Source: Sphingomonadaceae bacterium | GTDB lineage: Bacteria > Pseudomonadota > Alphaproteobacteria > Sphingomonadales > Sphingomonadaceae | Direction: 5' to 3' | Length of the DNA: 43,088 bases | NCBI GenBank assembly: GCA_947463325.1 | Contig: CANHQT010000020.1 | Location: forward strand, 1-43,088 | In this document: in pieces, positions 1-9,534 of the stretch | Layout of the letters: the number at the start of each line of letters is the position of its first letter | Numbering within the stretch: the first letter of the stretch is position 1 | Notes under the pieces: generated by a model | What the model was told of the DNA's origin: nothing | The model's database searches: none | What the model saw: the letters and a program-made list of their open reading frames with translations, nothing else | Position numbers and translations under genes: made by a program

Positions 1-777
1 CCGGTTGTCACCATCCAGTTCAACAGTGCCGGGGCCACCACATTCAGCCGCGTGACCCGCGATGGTGTGGGCAAGCGCTTTGCCATGCTGGTCGACGGTA
101 AGGTGCTTTCCGCGCCGGTCATCAATGAACCGATCAATGGCGGCAGCGCCCAGATTTCCGGCGGTTTCACGGTCGAAAGCGCCAACCAGCTGGCGATTGC
201 GCTGAATTCCGGCGCGCTCCCCATCGAATTGCAGGTGGTCGAGGAACGCACGGTTTCACCTGAACTCGGTGCAGACTCGGTGCGGCGCGGGGCGATTGCC
301 TGCGTCATCGCGCTGCTCGTGGTCATGGCCTATATGATCATGACCTACGGGTCGTTCGGCATGCTCGCCAATATCGCGGTGATCCTCAACGTGCTGATCA
401 TCATTGGCATCATGTCTTTCCTCGGCCTCACCCTGTCGTTGCCGGGTATTGCCGGCATGGTGCTGACGGTGGGTGCGGCGGTTGACGCCAACGTGCTGAT
501 CAATGAGCGTATCCGCGAAGAGTTGAGGCGTGGGCGCAATGTGCTCTCCGCGCTCGATCACGGGTTCAAGGAAGCATCGACCGCGATCTTTGACGCCAAC
601 GTGACCAACGTGATCGCCGGCGCTCTCATGTTCACCTTCGGCTCCGGGCCGGTCCAGGGGTTCGCAGTGGTGCTGATGATCGGCATCATCACCTCATATT
701 TCACTGCCGTCACGGCGACCCGAATGTGGGTGAGCCACTGGTACGCCCGCAAGCGTCCCACCGAGCTCGTGCTTTAG
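1..777 (+). CDS. secD: Protein translocase subunit SecD, C-terminal part
   Basis: The 5' end lies outside the window; the frame is open from base 1 and stops with TAG at 775-777. SecD is an inner-membrane partner of SecYEG that, with SecF, uses the proton-motive force to help pull preproteins through the membrane. The visible part holds the end of the periplasmic P1 region (GKRFAMLVDGKVLSAPVINE, about residues 24-43 of the fragment), the GALPIELQVVEERTVSPELG stretch before the membrane domain, and several hydrophobic helices of the RND-type fold, including VGAAVDANVLINERIREEL, a SecD signature. secF follows after 9 bases, the usual secDF order. Assignment is secure; total length cannot be judged. 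Confidence 0.96.
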   Translation, partial: PVVTIQFNSAGATTFSRVTRDGVGKRFAMLVDGKVLSAPVINEPINGGSAQISGGFTVESANQLAIALNSGALPIELQVVEERTVSPELGADSVRRGAIACVIALLVVMAYMIMTYGSFGMLANIAVILNVLIIIGIMSFLGLTLSLPGIAGMVLTVGAAVDANVLINERIREELRRGRNVLSALDHGFKEASTAIFDANVTNVIAGALMFTFGSGPVQGFAVVLMIGIITSYFTAVTATRMWVSHWYARKRPTELVL

Positions 778-786
778 GAATTCGCC

Positions 787-1761
787 ATGCGTCCGCTGTT
801 CAAGATCGTCCCCGACAATACGAACATCGATTTCATGCGCTGGCGGTTGCCCGCCATCGTTTTCTCGGCGTTGCTGGTGCTCGGATCGCTGACCGCGATT
901 TTTGTGCAGGGCTTCAACTGGGGCGTCGATTTCGTCGGCGGCAAGAGCTTTCACGTCGTGCTCGAAGAGCCGGTGCCGATCGATCAGCTGCGTGCGCGGG
1001 TGGATTCCCTGAATCTGGGCGATGCGACGATCCAGGAATTTGGCGCGCCGAACGAGTTTTCAGTGCGCCTGCCGCTGCCGCCGGGTGACGATAGCCAATC
1101 GTCCGCGCAGGTCGAACAGGTGCGTGCTGCCATTGTCGCGGCCTATCCCGGCGCACGGCTCGATTCAGTTGAGACGGTATCCGGCAAGGTTTCGCAGGAG
1201 CTGGCGACCGACGGGGCACTCGCGCTCCTGATCGCGATGCTCGGCATCTCGCTCTACATCTGGTTCCGTTTCGAATGGCAGTTCGGTGTGGGCGCGCTGG
1301 TTTCACTGGTGCATGACCTTATCATCACGCTCGGCTTCTTTGCGGTGACGCAGATCGAATTCAGCCTGAATGCGGTCGCGGCGTTGCTGACGCTGATCGG
1401 CTATTCATTGAACGACACGGTCGTCGTGTATGACCGTATCCGCGAAAATCTGCGCAAATACCGCAAGATGGAAATCGAGCCTTTGCTCAACCTTTCGGTC
1501 AACGAGACGCTGTCGCGTACCGTGGCCACCAACGGTGCGGTGTTGCTGGCGGTGATCGGCATGGTCATTATCGGCCCGCCGAGCATCTTTGCGCTGACCG
1601 CCGGCATCCTGTTCGGTGTGGTGATCGGTACCTATTCGTCGATCTATGTCGCGCGCTTCCTGCTGGTGCCGCTCGGCGTCGGGCCGGACAGCTTCATCCC
1701 GCTTGAAGAAGACGGCAAGCCGAAGAAGGCGATTGACGAGAATGCCGGCGCGGTCGTCTGA
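787..1761 (+). CDS. secF: Protein translocase subunit SecF
   Basis: A 324-residue inner-membrane protein of normal SecF length. After the first transmembrane helix (about residues 20-40) comes the GVDFVGG motif typical of SecF, then a periplasmic domain (about 45-135), then five hydrophobic segments. The SLNDTVVVYDRIREN sequence near residue 210 is the SecF counterpart of the conserved RND membrane motif. The ATG lies 9 bases after the secD stop with GGAAT upstream, so the two are probably co-transcribed. The C-terminus is short and charged. It converges on pyrC', with only 36 bases between the stop codons, and a few imperfect copies of CTGACCG lie in that gap. Confidence 0.97.
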   Translation: MRPLFKIVPDNTNIDFMRWRLPAIVFSALLVLGSLTAIFVQGFNWGVDFVGGKSFHVVLEEPVPIDQLRARVDSLNLGDATIQEFGAPNEFSVRLPLPPGDDSQSSAQVEQVRAAIVAAYPGARLDSVETVSGKVSQELATDGALALLIAMLGISLYIWFRFEWQFGVGALVSLVHDLIITLGFFAVTQIEFSLNAVAALLTLIGYSLNDTVVVYDRIRENLRKYRKMEIEPLLNLSVNETLSRTVATNGAVLLAVIGMVIIGPPSIFALTAGILFGVVIGTYSSIYVARFLLVPLGVGPDSFIPLEEDGKPKKAIDENAGAVV

Positions 1762-1797
1762 CCGCTGACCGCTGACTGCTGAGCGTGCCTCGCCGGG

Positions 1798-3030
1798 TCA
1801 GTCGATCCGGCGACCGCCCTTCCAGATTGACCTGACACGGCCCTGAACCGGCAGCCCATCGAACGGGGTGTTGCCGGCGCGTGCCGACATGCGCCGGGTG
1901 TCGATCTGCCAAGGCGTATCCGGATCGACGAGGATGAGGTCGGCCTCTGCGCCCACGGCCAGTGTTCCAGCCTCGACCCCGAGCAGGCGCGCCGGATTGG
2001 CAGCGAGCAGGGCGAACAGGCGGGCAAGGGAGATCGTGCCGTCATGGACAAGGCCGAGGCCCAATGCGAGCAGGGTTTCCGCGCCGGCCATGCCGGGCGC
2101 TGCATCGGCGAAGGGCAGGCGCTTATCCTCCGGCCCGCGCGGATCATGGGCAGAGCAGAGGACATCGATGGTGCCATCGGCCAGTGCGGCGAGCGCGGCC
2201 TGCCGGTCGTCCTCGCCCCTTAGCGGCGGGGACAGGCGGGCGAAGGTGCGCCATTCGCCAAGCGCGACATCATTGAGCAGCAGATGGGCGGGCGTGATGC
2301 CGCAGGTAACGGGGAGGCCCCGACGCTTGGCCGCGCGCACCAGATCAAAGGCGGCGGCAGTGGTCAGCTGGCGGAAATGCAGCGGTGCGCCGGTCACTTC
2401 GACCAGCGCGATGTCCCGCGCGACCGCCATCGCTTCGGCCATGGCAGGCGCGGAGGGAAGGCCAAGGCGAAACGCCATCTCGCTTGTCGTTGCCACCGCG
2501 CCGCGGGTGAGCCCTTCATCCTCGGCATGGGTGACGGTGACGAGACCGAGCCCCCCGGCATAGGCAAGCACGCGCGCCATGACGCCGGCATCGGCGACGC
2601 GGGTGCGACCAGTGGCGACGCCGCGCGCGCCTGCGGCCTGCATCAGCCCGGTTTCCGCGAGTGTCTGCCCTTCCAAAGCGCGCGTTGCGGCGGCGAGCGG
2701 GTGGATCCACAGATCGGGCTTGCCTGCCTTGGCCGCGCGTTCGATCAGGCCAGGCTGGTCGAGCGGGTGGGCGCCATCAGGCATCAGCGCAACGCGGGTG
2801 ATCCCGCCGAACCGGCAGGCGCGGGGCTCCGCTGCGAACACACCGAAATCGACGATGCCGGGGGCAAGCAGCATGCCCTGAGCATCGACTGTGATTGCGT
2901 CGGCGGGCGTCTCTGCCGGATTGATGGCGGCAATGCGCCCATCGATCGCGAGCAGGCTGGCATCGCGTGGTTCGCTGGCCAAGGGATCGACGAGGCGGGC
3001 GTTCCGGATGAGGAGCGGTGCGGCGATCAT
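1798..3030 (-). CDS. pyrC': Dihydroorotase-like protein, probably catalytically inactive (PyrC')
   Basis: A 410-residue amidohydrolase-fold protein of the type I dihydroorotase family. The start is the ATG that overlaps the pyrB stop by 4 bases (ATGA, 3027-3030); a longer reading would run into pyrB. The key residues have decayed. Active enzymes have a metal-binding HxH in a DMHVHLRxPG-like segment after the first strands, and here it reads [10 protein letters not shown]. The PHHLLL segment reads PAHLLL, and the TDHAPH segment carrying the catalytic Asp reads SAHDPR. The HAED segment is kept. In Pseudomonas a similar pyrB-linked PyrC' has no catalytic activity and is needed for aspartate transcarbamoylase assembly. 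I infer the same structural role here and expect the active dihydroorotase to be encoded elsewhere. Confidence 0.9.
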   Translation of the reverse strand: MIAAPLLIRNARLVDPLASEPRDASLLAIDGRIAAINPAETPADAITVDAQGMLLAPGIVDFGVFAAEPRACRFGGITRVALMPDGAHPLDQPGLIERAAKAGKPDLWIHPLAAATRALEGQTLAETGLMQAAGARGVATGRTRVADAGVMARVLAYAGGLGLVTVTHAEDEGLTRGAVATTSEMAFRLGLPSAPAMAEAMAVARDIALVEVTGAPLHFRQLTTAAAFDLVRAAKRRGLPVTCGITPAHLLLNDVALGEWRTFARLSPPLRGEDDRQAALAALADGTIDVLCSAHDPRGPEDKRLPFADAAPGMAGAETLLALGLGLVHDGTISLARLFALLAANPARLLGVEAGTLAVGAEADLILVDPDTPWQIDTRRMSARAGNTPFDGLPVQGRVRSIWKGGRRID

Positions 3031-4016
3031 GCCCAGCCCTCCACACCGCGACGCTGACGGGTCAGCACGTCGAGACACGCCATGCGCACCGCGACGCCCA
3101 TGGCCACTTGTTCCGTTATGGCCGAGCGTTCCGGGTCATCAGCAATCGCGCTGTCGATTTCCACCCCGCGGTTCATCGGGCCTGGGTGCATCACCAGCGC
3201 ATCAGGCTTGGCGAGAGCGAGACGTTCGGCCGTGAGGCCGTAAAGCGCGTGAAATTCGCGCGGGGAGGGGATCATGGCACCGTCCATCCGTTCGCTCTGG
3301 AGGCGCAGCATCATCACCACATCGGCGCCGTCGAGCGCATCCTCAACGCGGGTGAAGCGGTCCGCCCCCAAGGCTTCGGCCTCGCGCGGGACAAGTGTAG
3401 GCGGGCCGGCAACGCGGACCTTGGCGCCGAGCGTTGCCAGCCCGATCATGTTCGAACGGGCGACACGGCTGTGGCGGATGTCCCCGCAGATAGCGACCGT
3501 CAGCCCATCGATCCGGCCCTTGCGGCGGCGGATAGTCAGCGCATCGAGCAGGCCTTGCGTCGGATGTTCGTGCAACCCGTCTCCGGCATTGAGAACGGGG
3601 CAGTCGACCTTGTCAGCGATCAACGCGACGGCGCCGGAGCTGGCGTGGCGGATGACGATGGCGTCGGCGCGCATGGCGTTGAGCGTCATCGCCGTGTCGA
3701 TCAGCGTTTCGCCCTTTTTGACGCTGGATTGCGCCACCGCCATGTTGACGACGTCCGCCCCAAGCCGTTTTCCGGCGATCTCGAACGAGAGGAGGGTGCG
3801 GGTGCTGTTTTCGAAGAAGGCGTTGATGATCGTGAGGCCAGCGAGGAGGCTGCGCCCGGCATCATCGCGCGCCTGATCGACCCAGCGTTCCGCTTCGTCG
3901 AGAAGGAAGGAGAGTTCCCACGGCTGCAACCCGGCGAGGCCGAGCAGGTGCCTGTGCGGAAAGGCCGCGTGGCCGTTGGGCGTACGCGGATCGAGCGGGC
4001 GGGGTGACGATGTCAT
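3027..4016 (-). CDS. pyrB: Aspartate carbamoyltransferase catalytic subunit
   Basis: A 329-residue enzyme that joins carbamoyl phosphate to aspartate, the committed step of pyrimidine synthesis, in the cytoplasm. The carbamoyl-phosphate-binding [12 protein letters not shown] motif is at about residues 76-87, [12 protein letters not shown] lies near 155, and [11 protein letters not shown] is close to the C-terminal third. The chosen ATG at 4014-4016 gives a protein of family length starting [13 protein letters not shown]; an in-frame start 96 bases earlier would overlap the end of ruvX and adds no recognisable sequence. The gene sits between ruvX (40 bases upstream) and the inactive pyrC' (4-base overlap), as in the pyrBC' arrangement whose products form one complex. 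Confidence 0.97.
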   Translation of the reverse strand: MTSSPRPLDPRTPNGHAAFPHRHLLGLAGLQPWELSFLLDEAERWVDQARDDAGRSLLAGLTIINAFFENSTRTLLSFEIAGKRLGADVVNMAVAQSSVKKGETLIDTAMTLNAMRADAIVIRHASSGAVALIADKVDCPVLNAGDGLHEHPTQGLLDALTIRRRKGRIDGLTVAICGDIRHSRVARSNMIGLATLGAKVRVAGPPTLVPREAEALGADRFTRVEDALDGADVVMMLRLQSERMDGAMIPSPREFHALYGLTAERLALAKPDALVMHPGPMNRGVEIDSAIADDPERSAITEQVAMGVAVRMACLDVLTRQRRGVEGWA

Positions 4017-4056
4017 TAAAGCCGAGCCTCTAGGCGGGCACGGCGATCTGCGCAAG

Positions 4057-4518
4057 TCAGAGACGAACCAGCCCGTCGATCGCGCCCTGAAGGATGTAGC
4101 TGGCAGCCGCATTGTCGATGCGTTCGGCGCGTTTGCCGCGGCTCATGTCTGCCGCGATCATCGCGCGTTCGACAGCGGCGGTCGACCAGCGTTCATCCCA
4201 CAACAGGATGGGGAGGGCGAATTCCTCCACATTGCGTGCAAAGGCCCGCACCGACTGGGTGCGTGGCGAATCGCTGCCATCCATGTTGAGCGGCAGGCCG
4301 ATGACCAGGCCGGCGACCCCTTCGCGGGCGATGATCGCCGCCAGTGCCGCCTTGTCCGCAGTGAATTTTGTGCGGCGGACGAGTTCGGCCGGCGAGGCGA
4401 AATACCAGCCAGCATCGCACAAGGCGGTGCCGATGGTCTGCGTGCCGACATCAAGACCGAGCAACCGCCCGCCGTCGGGGAGGGCGGCCGCGTAAGTGGC
4501 GGGGTCAGTGGCGATCAC
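4057..4518 (-). CDS. ruvX: Putative pre-16S rRNA nuclease / Holliday junction resolvase-like YqgF (RuvX)
   Basis: A 153-residue RNase H-fold protein of the YqgF/RuvX family. The fold's metal-binding positions are visible: [13 protein letters not shown] at residues 20-32, [11 protein letters not shown] near the middle, LLWDERWST with the family's Asp-Glu, and a C-terminal [12 protein letters not shown]. The family is linked to 16S rRNA 5' maturation in E. coli; the older Holliday-resolvase name comes from structural similarity. The start is GTG (CAC at 4516-4518) overlapping the stop of the upstream DUF3089 gene by four bases (GTGA), which suggests translational coupling. The pyrB neighbour has no evident functional link. 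Confidence 0.93.
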   Translation of the reverse strand: MIATDPATYAAALPDGGRLLGLDVGTQTIGTALCDAGWYFASPAELVRRTKFTADKAALAAIIAREGVAGLVIGLPLNMDGSDSPRTQSVRAFARNVEEFALPILLWDERWSTAAVERAMIAADMSRGKRAERIDNAAASYILQGAIDGLVRL

Positions 4519-5789
4519 CGCTTGCCCTCAAACGCCGCCAGCCGGCGGATCGCATCGGCCCGGACATTGCGCCAGAACAGCGGGTAATCGAACACATGAT
4601 AGTTGTTGCCGGGCAGGAGGTAGCCACCCATGTCCGGCCCTTGGCCGATAAGCAGGAGCCCGCGTCCGCCAGCGGCCGGATCATCGCAGCGTGCTCCGAC
4701 CGCACCGGAAAGCAGCGTGCCATCGGCAAAGTCATTATCGGCGCGCACTGTGCCCAAATTGGCCGAGCGCGGGGCTGCACCGTCGCGTTCGCCGGAGACG
4801 GGATTTACGCACAGCATGCGGCTGCCGCGCCGGCTCTGGCCATCAAAGCCGATGGTGGCATCGAACACCTCCAGCACCATCTCCGGCTCGGCGGGTTCGG
4901 CAAAACTCTGCCAGGCGAGGATGCAGTTGGCGCTTTCCGCCGTTTCGCAAGCGGGCAGGCCCATCAGCGGCAGATCCCGTTCCACGGAGATGGGCCAGCC
5001 GACGATATAGGCTGCGGCAACACGCTCGGCGACCGGGCGACCCGCGACCCGCTCGCGCATCAGGCGGGCGAGGTGGAGCGACCCCTGGCTGTGCCCGGCG
5101 AGGATGATCGGCCGATCCGGCCCAACATCGATCAGGAACTGGTCAAAGGCTGCGATAACGTCCCGATAAGCGGCGTTGAGGGCGCGGTTGGCGGTATCGA
5201 CGTCCTGCGTCAGGAAAGCGCCCATCGCTGCCTGATGGTAACGCGGCACCCACAGTTCGCCCGATCCGGCAAGGCTGCTCGCCATGCCGCGCACGAACAG
5301 CAATGCGCGCCAGTTTGCCTCCTCATCATCGAGCGGGGCGTTCCAATGGTCGCGCTTGAGGTAGCTGGTCGGGTGGACGAAGAAGATAGCGGCATTGCCG
5401 CGCGTGTCCTCTGCCGCGAGGCGCGGTGCAGCGGCCTTGGCGGCCTTGTCCATATCCGCCGGATCGACGCCGGGCTGGGGCAGGCGCGGCATCCACAATG
5501 TGGGATCATCGCCATCCTTGCCCGGCCGCGCGATCCACATCGCGTTGTCGGCATAGTCATGCCCGTCGGGCGTGGGCTCGCTGAATTGTTCAGTCGGGAC
5601 CAGCGCCATGCGCATGAAGCTCGCCGGAAACAGGCGGTAGGCAAAGGCGCCGACAATGACGAGCGCGATGATGAGGGCGACAATGTAGAGGAAAATGCGG
5701 GCCACGGGCGTTGGGTTTACCTGAAAAGCGGCGCGGGAGAGCAGCGCGGGGGCTGAAATAGTTTGCCGGAGACGCAGGGGCAATGGCAC
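4515..5789 (-). CDS. DUF3089 family membrane-anchored alpha/beta-hydrolase-like protein
   Basis: Up to 424 residues. One hydrophobic segment (about residues 31-51 of the longest reading) anchors the N-terminus; the rest looks exported. It resembles the DUF3089 family: [16 protein letters not shown], a nucleophile elbow GHSQGS near residue 243, and conserved cysteines towards the C-terminus. GxSxG fits a serine hydrolase, but the substrate is unknown. The start is uncertain. The longest reading begins at GTG 5789; a GTG at 5703-5705 would start directly at the membrane segment (VARIFLY) and is equally plausible. It is divergent from the DUF4153 gene, with only about 30 bases between the longest starts, so the promoters must be close together or overlap. 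Confidence 0.82.
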   Translation of the reverse strand: MPLPLRLRQTISAPALLSRAAFQVNPTPVARIFLYIVALIIALVIVGAFAYRLFPASFMRMALVPTEQFSEPTPDGHDYADNAMWIARPGKDGDDPTLWMPRLPQPGVDPADMDKAAKAAAPRLAAEDTRGNAAIFFVHPTSYLKRDHWNAPLDDEEANWRALLFVRGMASSLAGSGELWVPRYHQAAMGAFLTQDVDTANRALNAAYRDVIAAFDQFLIDVGPDRPIILAGHSQGSLHLARLMRERVAGRPVAERVAAAYIVGWPISVERDLPLMGLPACETAESANCILAWQSFAEPAEPEMVLEVFDATIGFDGQSRRGSRMLCVNPVSGERDGAAPRSANLGTVRADNDFADGTLLSGAVGARCDDPAAGGRGLLLIGQGPDMGGYLLPGNNYHVFDYPLFWRNVRADAIRRLAAFEGKR

Positions 5790-5820
5790 AAGCTGTCCTC
5801 AACCATGGGGAGAGGGTGTG

Positions 5821-7566
5821 ATGCAGCCGATGCGTCTTGATCTGCGCGATGAGCCTTGGCCCGCCCGACCGTGGGTCATGGCGGCCATCTGTGCGGCCGC
5901 GGGTTTAGCCTTTTGGTTGCTGGTGGAGGGTGTTGACGACAGCCGCGCGACGAGCTGGCGCGTGGTCGGCGCGAGCTTTGTTGCGGTTGCCAGCCTGTCT
6001 TTCGTCCTGACTGTCGAGAAGCGGCGCTGGCTGTGGTCGCTGGGCTTTGCGCTGGCCTGGGGCCTGATCGTCGGCCTGGTCGGGTGGAATACCCACGATT
6101 ATAATCGCGGCGGCGAAGTGATCGAATTTCCCTTCCTCGCGGCGATTTTCGCTGTGCTGCTCGCCTGCCCCTTGTTCCAAAATGCCCGTGATGAGGGCGG
6201 CTGGCGCTTTTCCTCGGGCAATGTCCACATCCATGTATGGACCGATGCGGTGATCGGCGCCGCGAGCATCGCCTTTGTCGGTATCGTCTGGCTGCTCGCC
6301 TGGCTGATTGCCGGCCTGTTCGATGTGATCGGTATCGATGCTCTGAGGCAACTTTTGCTGGAGCCTGATTTCGGCTGGCCGTTGGCGGGCTTCGCCTTTG
6401 GTGCGGCAGTCGGCATTTTGCGCGAGCGCGATGCGCTGGTGGGGACGATGCAGCGACTGGTGATGGTCGTGCTGGCCGTGCTTTCGCCAGTGCTCGCGAC
6501 GGCGCTGGTCCTGTTCCTGCTGTCGCTGCCTGTGTCCGGCCTGTCGGGCCTGTGGACAAGCTGGGCGTCCGCTGCGGCGCTGACCATGGTCGCGGCCGGG
6601 GGCGCGTGGGTGCTGCTCAACGCCGCGATTGGCATGGGTGACGAGGAGCAGCCCGCCAATCGCGCCCTGCGCTGGTCGGCACTGGCGCTCGCACTGGTGG
6701 TGCTGCCGCTGGCGGGCCTCGCCATCACCGCGCTGGCGCTGAGGGTGGGTCAATATGGCTGGACGCCTGACCGGCTGTGGGCGGTGGTCTGTGCGTGCGT
6801 TGCTCTGGCCTTTGGCGTGGCCGGCTGGTGGTCAGTATGGCGCGGGCGGGGCGGGTTCGCGCCGGTGGTGCGCACGGTGCAAACGCGCCTCGCGCTGGGG
6901 GTGTGTGGCGTGGCGTTGTTCCTTGCGCTGCCTATCCTTGATTTCGGCGCAATCTCCGCACGTGATCAGGTGGCGCGACTGGCGAGCGGGCAGGTGCAGC
7001 CCGAACAGTTCGACTGGCAGGCCATGGCTTTCGATTTCGGTCCTGCGGGGCGGGCTGCACTGCAGCGCATCGCCAATGACGGGCCGGAGCCGCAGCGGGC
7101 CTACGCCGCCAACGCGCTTGCAGCCCCTGAACGCTATGATGTGCCGTCTGCGGGAGAGATCGTCAGGCCGCTGCGCCCGCTGGCTGAACGGCTGCGGGTG
7201 CTGCCGGCCGGCCGCCCGCTGCCGCCCGAGGTGCCGGCGCTGATCGAAGGCTCGCAATGGATGTGCGCGACAGGGCCTTGTGTCGCGATGTGGCTGGATG
7301 ACGGGCGGATCGCCATCGTCAGTCAGCCGCGTATCGAGCGGGAGATCAATGTCAGCTATATTTCCACGGATGAGGGAGGGCGCTGGATCGTGGGCGACCG
7401 CGCTGCTGTGGACCGCGCTGCTGTGGCGCGCGACGTGCCGCCGCCGCCTGACCTTGCAGAGGCCGAGGTGACGATCGGCGAGCATCGCCAGCGGGCGATA
7501 TTCGTGAACGGCGAGATGCTGCGCACCATCGAGGAGTTACCGGCGGCGCCACCGCGCCCGCGTTAG
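5821..7566 (+). CDS. DUF4153 domain-containing polytopic membrane protein
   Basis: A 581-residue inner-membrane protein with about ten hydrophobic segments between residues 15 and 380, then a soluble C-terminal part of about 190 residues. The membrane part resembles the DUF4153 family: it has paired Trp-rich helices, a charged loop carrying RFSSGNVHIHVWTDA, and a long helix with ALRVGQYGWTPDRLW. In this family that YGWT segment is typical of the C-terminal third. The function is not established. The ATG at 5821 follows a GGGGAGAGGG ribosome-binding site; a GTG one codon earlier (5818) is also possible. The soluble tail has no motif I recognise. It is followed by 75 bases and then gatC. Confidence 0.85.
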   Translation: MQPMRLDLRDEPWPARPWVMAAICAAAGLAFWLLVEGVDDSRATSWRVVGASFVAVASLSFVLTVEKRRWLWSLGFALAWGLIVGLVGWNTHDYNRGGEVIEFPFLAAIFAVLLACPLFQNARDEGGWRFSSGNVHIHVWTDAVIGAASIAFVGIVWLLAWLIAGLFDVIGIDALRQLLLEPDFGWPLAGFAFGAAVGILRERDALVGTMQRLVMVVLAVLSPVLATALVLFLLSLPVSGLSGLWTSWASAAALTMVAAGGAWVLLNAAIGMGDEEQPANRALRWSALALALVVLPLAGLAITALALRVGQYGWTPDRLWAVVCACVALAFGVAGWWSVWRGRGGFAPVVRTVQTRLALGVCGVALFLALPILDFGAISARDQVARLASGQVQPEQFDWQAMAFDFGPAGRAALQRIANDGPEPQRAYAANALAAPERYDVPSAGEIVRPLRPLAERLRVLPAGRPLPPEVPALIEGSQWMCATGPCVAMWLDDGRIAIVSQPRIEREINVSYISTDEGGRWIVGDRAAVDRAAVARDVPPPPDLAEAEVTIGEHRQRAIFVNGEMLRTIEELPAAPPRPR

Positions 7567-7641
7567 GGTGGTTCCACTCCGGCCAGAAATGCTCTAGCGG
7601 GCGGAGGAACGTGCTTTTGACAAGAAAGGCTCTCCCCGCCC

Positions 7642-7944
7642 GTGTCCGTTGATTCCGCCACCGTGACCAAGATCGCCAAGCTTGCCCGCATCGCCGTCAG
7701 CGATGCCGAGGTGGAGGCGCTGGTGCCCGAGCTCAACAATATCCTCGGCTGGGTCGAGCAATTGGGCGAGGTGGATGTGAGCGGGGTCGAGCCGATGACG
7801 GCAGTGATCCCCAATCATTTGCGGCTGCGTGACGATGTGATCGATGCCGATCCATTGACCGGCGGCGGCGTGCGCGATGCGGTGCTCGCCAACGCGCCGG
7901 CAGCGCAACATGGCTTTTTCGGCGTGCCCAAGGTGATCGAGTAG
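7642..7944 (+). CDS. gatC: Aspartyl/glutamyl-tRNA amidotransferase subunit C
   Basis: A 100-residue protein of the GatC family, the small subunit that wraps around GatA and stabilises the GatCAB amidotransferase. The amino-terminal [18 protein letters not shown] and the central [11 protein letters not shown] are typical; the end, [11 protein letters not shown], matches the usual FFxVPKVIE tail. Translation begins at a GTG (7642), with only a weak AAAGG about 14 bases upstream. It heads a gatCAB run, but a palindromic repeat of roughly 85 bases separates it from gatA. Confidence 0.95.
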   Translation: MSVDSATVTKIAKLARIAVSDAEVEALVPELNNILGWVEQLGEVDVSGVEPMTAVIPNHLRLRDDVIDADPLTGGGVRDAVLANAPAAQHGFFGVPKVIE

Positions 7945-7960
7945 GATCGCTTTTTCGGGC

Positions 7961-8045
7961 CGTCACCCCGGACTTGATCCGGGGTCCAGAACGGCATCCA
8001 ACGGGCCTACCGCCCTGGATGCTGAAACAAGTTCAGCATGACGAG
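7961..8045. repeat. Intergenic palindromic repeat element between gatC and gatA
   Basis: This stretch contains two inverted repeats: CCCCGGA/TCCGGGG around CTTGA (7966-7984), and GCTGAA/TTCAGC around ACAAG (8021-8037), joined by about 36 bases. Elements with cores like CACCCCGGACTTGATCCGGG and GAAACAAGTTCAGCATGACG are scattered in many sphingomonad intergenic regions; that is from memory and was not searched here. Its right edge supplies the ATG at 8038, in frame with gatA. On the RNA both palindromes would form hairpins between gatC and gatA and could affect mRNA processing or stability. Confidence 0.75.
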
Positions 8046-8052
8046 TATCACT

Positions 8053-9534
8053 GTGTCAGACCTAACCAACCTAACCGTCGCCCAGATCCGTGATGGCCAC
8101 CGCGCCGGGGATTTCAGCGCTGTCGATGTTGCCGAAGCCTTTGTGGCGGCGGTGGACGCGGCAGACGCCCTCAACGCCTTCATCGTCAAGACGCCGGAGC
8201 ATGCACTGGCCGCCGCCAAGCAGGCCGATGCCGACCGTGCGGCGGGGAGCCTGAAGCCCCTTTCCGGCGTGCCTATTGGCATGAAGGATTTGTTCGCCAC
8301 CAAGGGCGTGCAGACGACCGCGGCGAGCCACATGCTGGAGGGGTTCGTGCCCCAGTATGAATCGAGCGTATCTCAGCGCCTGTGGGATGCGGGCGCGGGC
8401 ATGCTGGGCAAGCTCAACCTTGACCAGTTCGCCATGGGCTCCTCCAACGAGACCAGCTATTTCGGCAATGTCATTTCGCCATGGAAGCGGAAGGGCGGGG
8501 ACAATGCGGCGCTCGCGCCGGGCGGTTCCTCTGGTGGCTCCTCCTCCGCGATCGCGGCGCGGCTGTGCCCGGCGGCGACCGGCACTGACACCGGCGGTTC
8601 GATCCGCCAGCCCGCCGCCTTCACCGGCATTTCCGGCATCAAGCCGACCTATGGCCGCTGCTCGCGCTGGGGCATTGTCGCGTTCGCCTCCAGCCTCGAT
8701 CAGGCGGGGCCGATGGCGCGCGACGTGCGCGACTGTGCGATTATGCTGGAGGCGATGTCGGGTTTCGATCCCAAGGATGCGACCAGCCTCGATCTGCCCG
8801 TACCGCAGTGGGAAGCAGGGCTGAACGCCGACATGCGGGGCAAGCGGGTCGGTGTGCCGCGCGAATATCGCGTTGACGGCATCGATGCCGACATTGCCCG
8901 GGTGTGGGATGAGGGCATCCGGTGGATGAAGGATGCCGGGGCGGAGATTGTCGACATCTCCCTGCCGCACACCAAATATGCGCTGCCGACCTATTATATC
9001 ATCGCGCCGGCGGAGGCCTCCTCCAACCTCGCGCGCTATGATGGTGTGCGTTACGGCCTGCGCGACCTGCCCGAAGGGTCGGGTCTGCAGGACATGTATG
9101 CCGCGACCCGCGCCGCCGGTTTCGGCCCTGAGGTGAAGCGGCGCATCATGATCGGCACCTATGTGCTGTCGGCCGGTTTCTACGATGCCTATTACACACA
9201 GGCGCAGAAGGTCCGCACGCTGATCGCCCGCGATTTCGAGGCAGCCTGGGCGCATTGCGACGTCATCCTGACGCCGACGGCGCCAAGTGCGGCCTTCGCG
9301 CTGGGGGACAAGAGCGCCGATCCGCTGGCGATGTATCTCAATGACGTGTTCGCCGTACCCGCGAGCCTTGCCGGCCTGCCCGCCATGTCGGTGCCCGGCG
9401 GCCTCGACCGTGATGGTCTGCCGCTCGGCCTGCAGATCATCGGCAAGGCATTCGACGAACAGGGCGTGCTCAACGCCGGGCTGGCGATCGAGCAGCGCAG
9501 CGGCTTTGCCGCGCGGCCGGACAAGTGGTGGTGA
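8053..9534 (+). CDS. gatA: Aspartyl/glutamyl-tRNA amidotransferase subunit A
   Basis: A 493-residue amidase-signature enzyme that frees ammonia from glutamine for GatB, so that misacylated Glu-tRNA(Gln) or Asp-tRNA(Asn) becomes correctly charged. The Ser-cisSer-Lys catalytic set is visible: Lys in [14 protein letters not shown], and the two serines in the GGSSGGSS and [12 protein letters not shown] segments. I prefer the GTG at 8053, which gives [15 protein letters not shown], a normal GatA beginning. The in-frame ATG at 8038 adds five residues but is the last base triplet of the repeat hairpin and has no ribosome-binding site. gatB begins at the stop codon. Confidence 0.95.
   Translation: MSDLTNLTVAQIRDGHRAGDFSAVDVAEAFVAAVDAADALNAFIVKTPEHALAAAKQADADRAAGSLKPLSGVPIGMKDLFATKGVQTTAASHMLEGFVPQYESSVSQRLWDAGAGMLGKLNLDQFAMGSSNETSYFGNVISPWKRKGGDNAALAPGGSSGGSSSAIAARLCPAATGTDTGGSIRQPAAFTGISGIKPTYGRCSRWGIVAFASSLDQAGPMARDVRDCAIMLEAMSGFDPKDATSLDLPVPQWEAGLNADMRGKRVGVPREYRVDGIDADIARVWDEGIRWMKDAGAEIVDISLPHTKYALPTYYIIAPAEASSNLARYDGVRYGLRDLPEGSGLQDMYAATRAAGFGPEVKRRIMIGTYVLSAGFYDAYYTQAQKVRTLIARDFEAAWAHCDVILTPTAPSAAFALGDKSADPLAMYLNDVFAVPASLAGLPAMSVPGGLDRDGLPLGLQIIGKAFDEQGVLNAGLAIEQRSGFAARPDKWW

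Noticed and set aside
4368..5756. A 462-codon plus-strand frame opposite the DUF3089 gene
   Set aside because: Antisense frame of a recognised protein with GHSQGS and a membrane anchor; no start signal.
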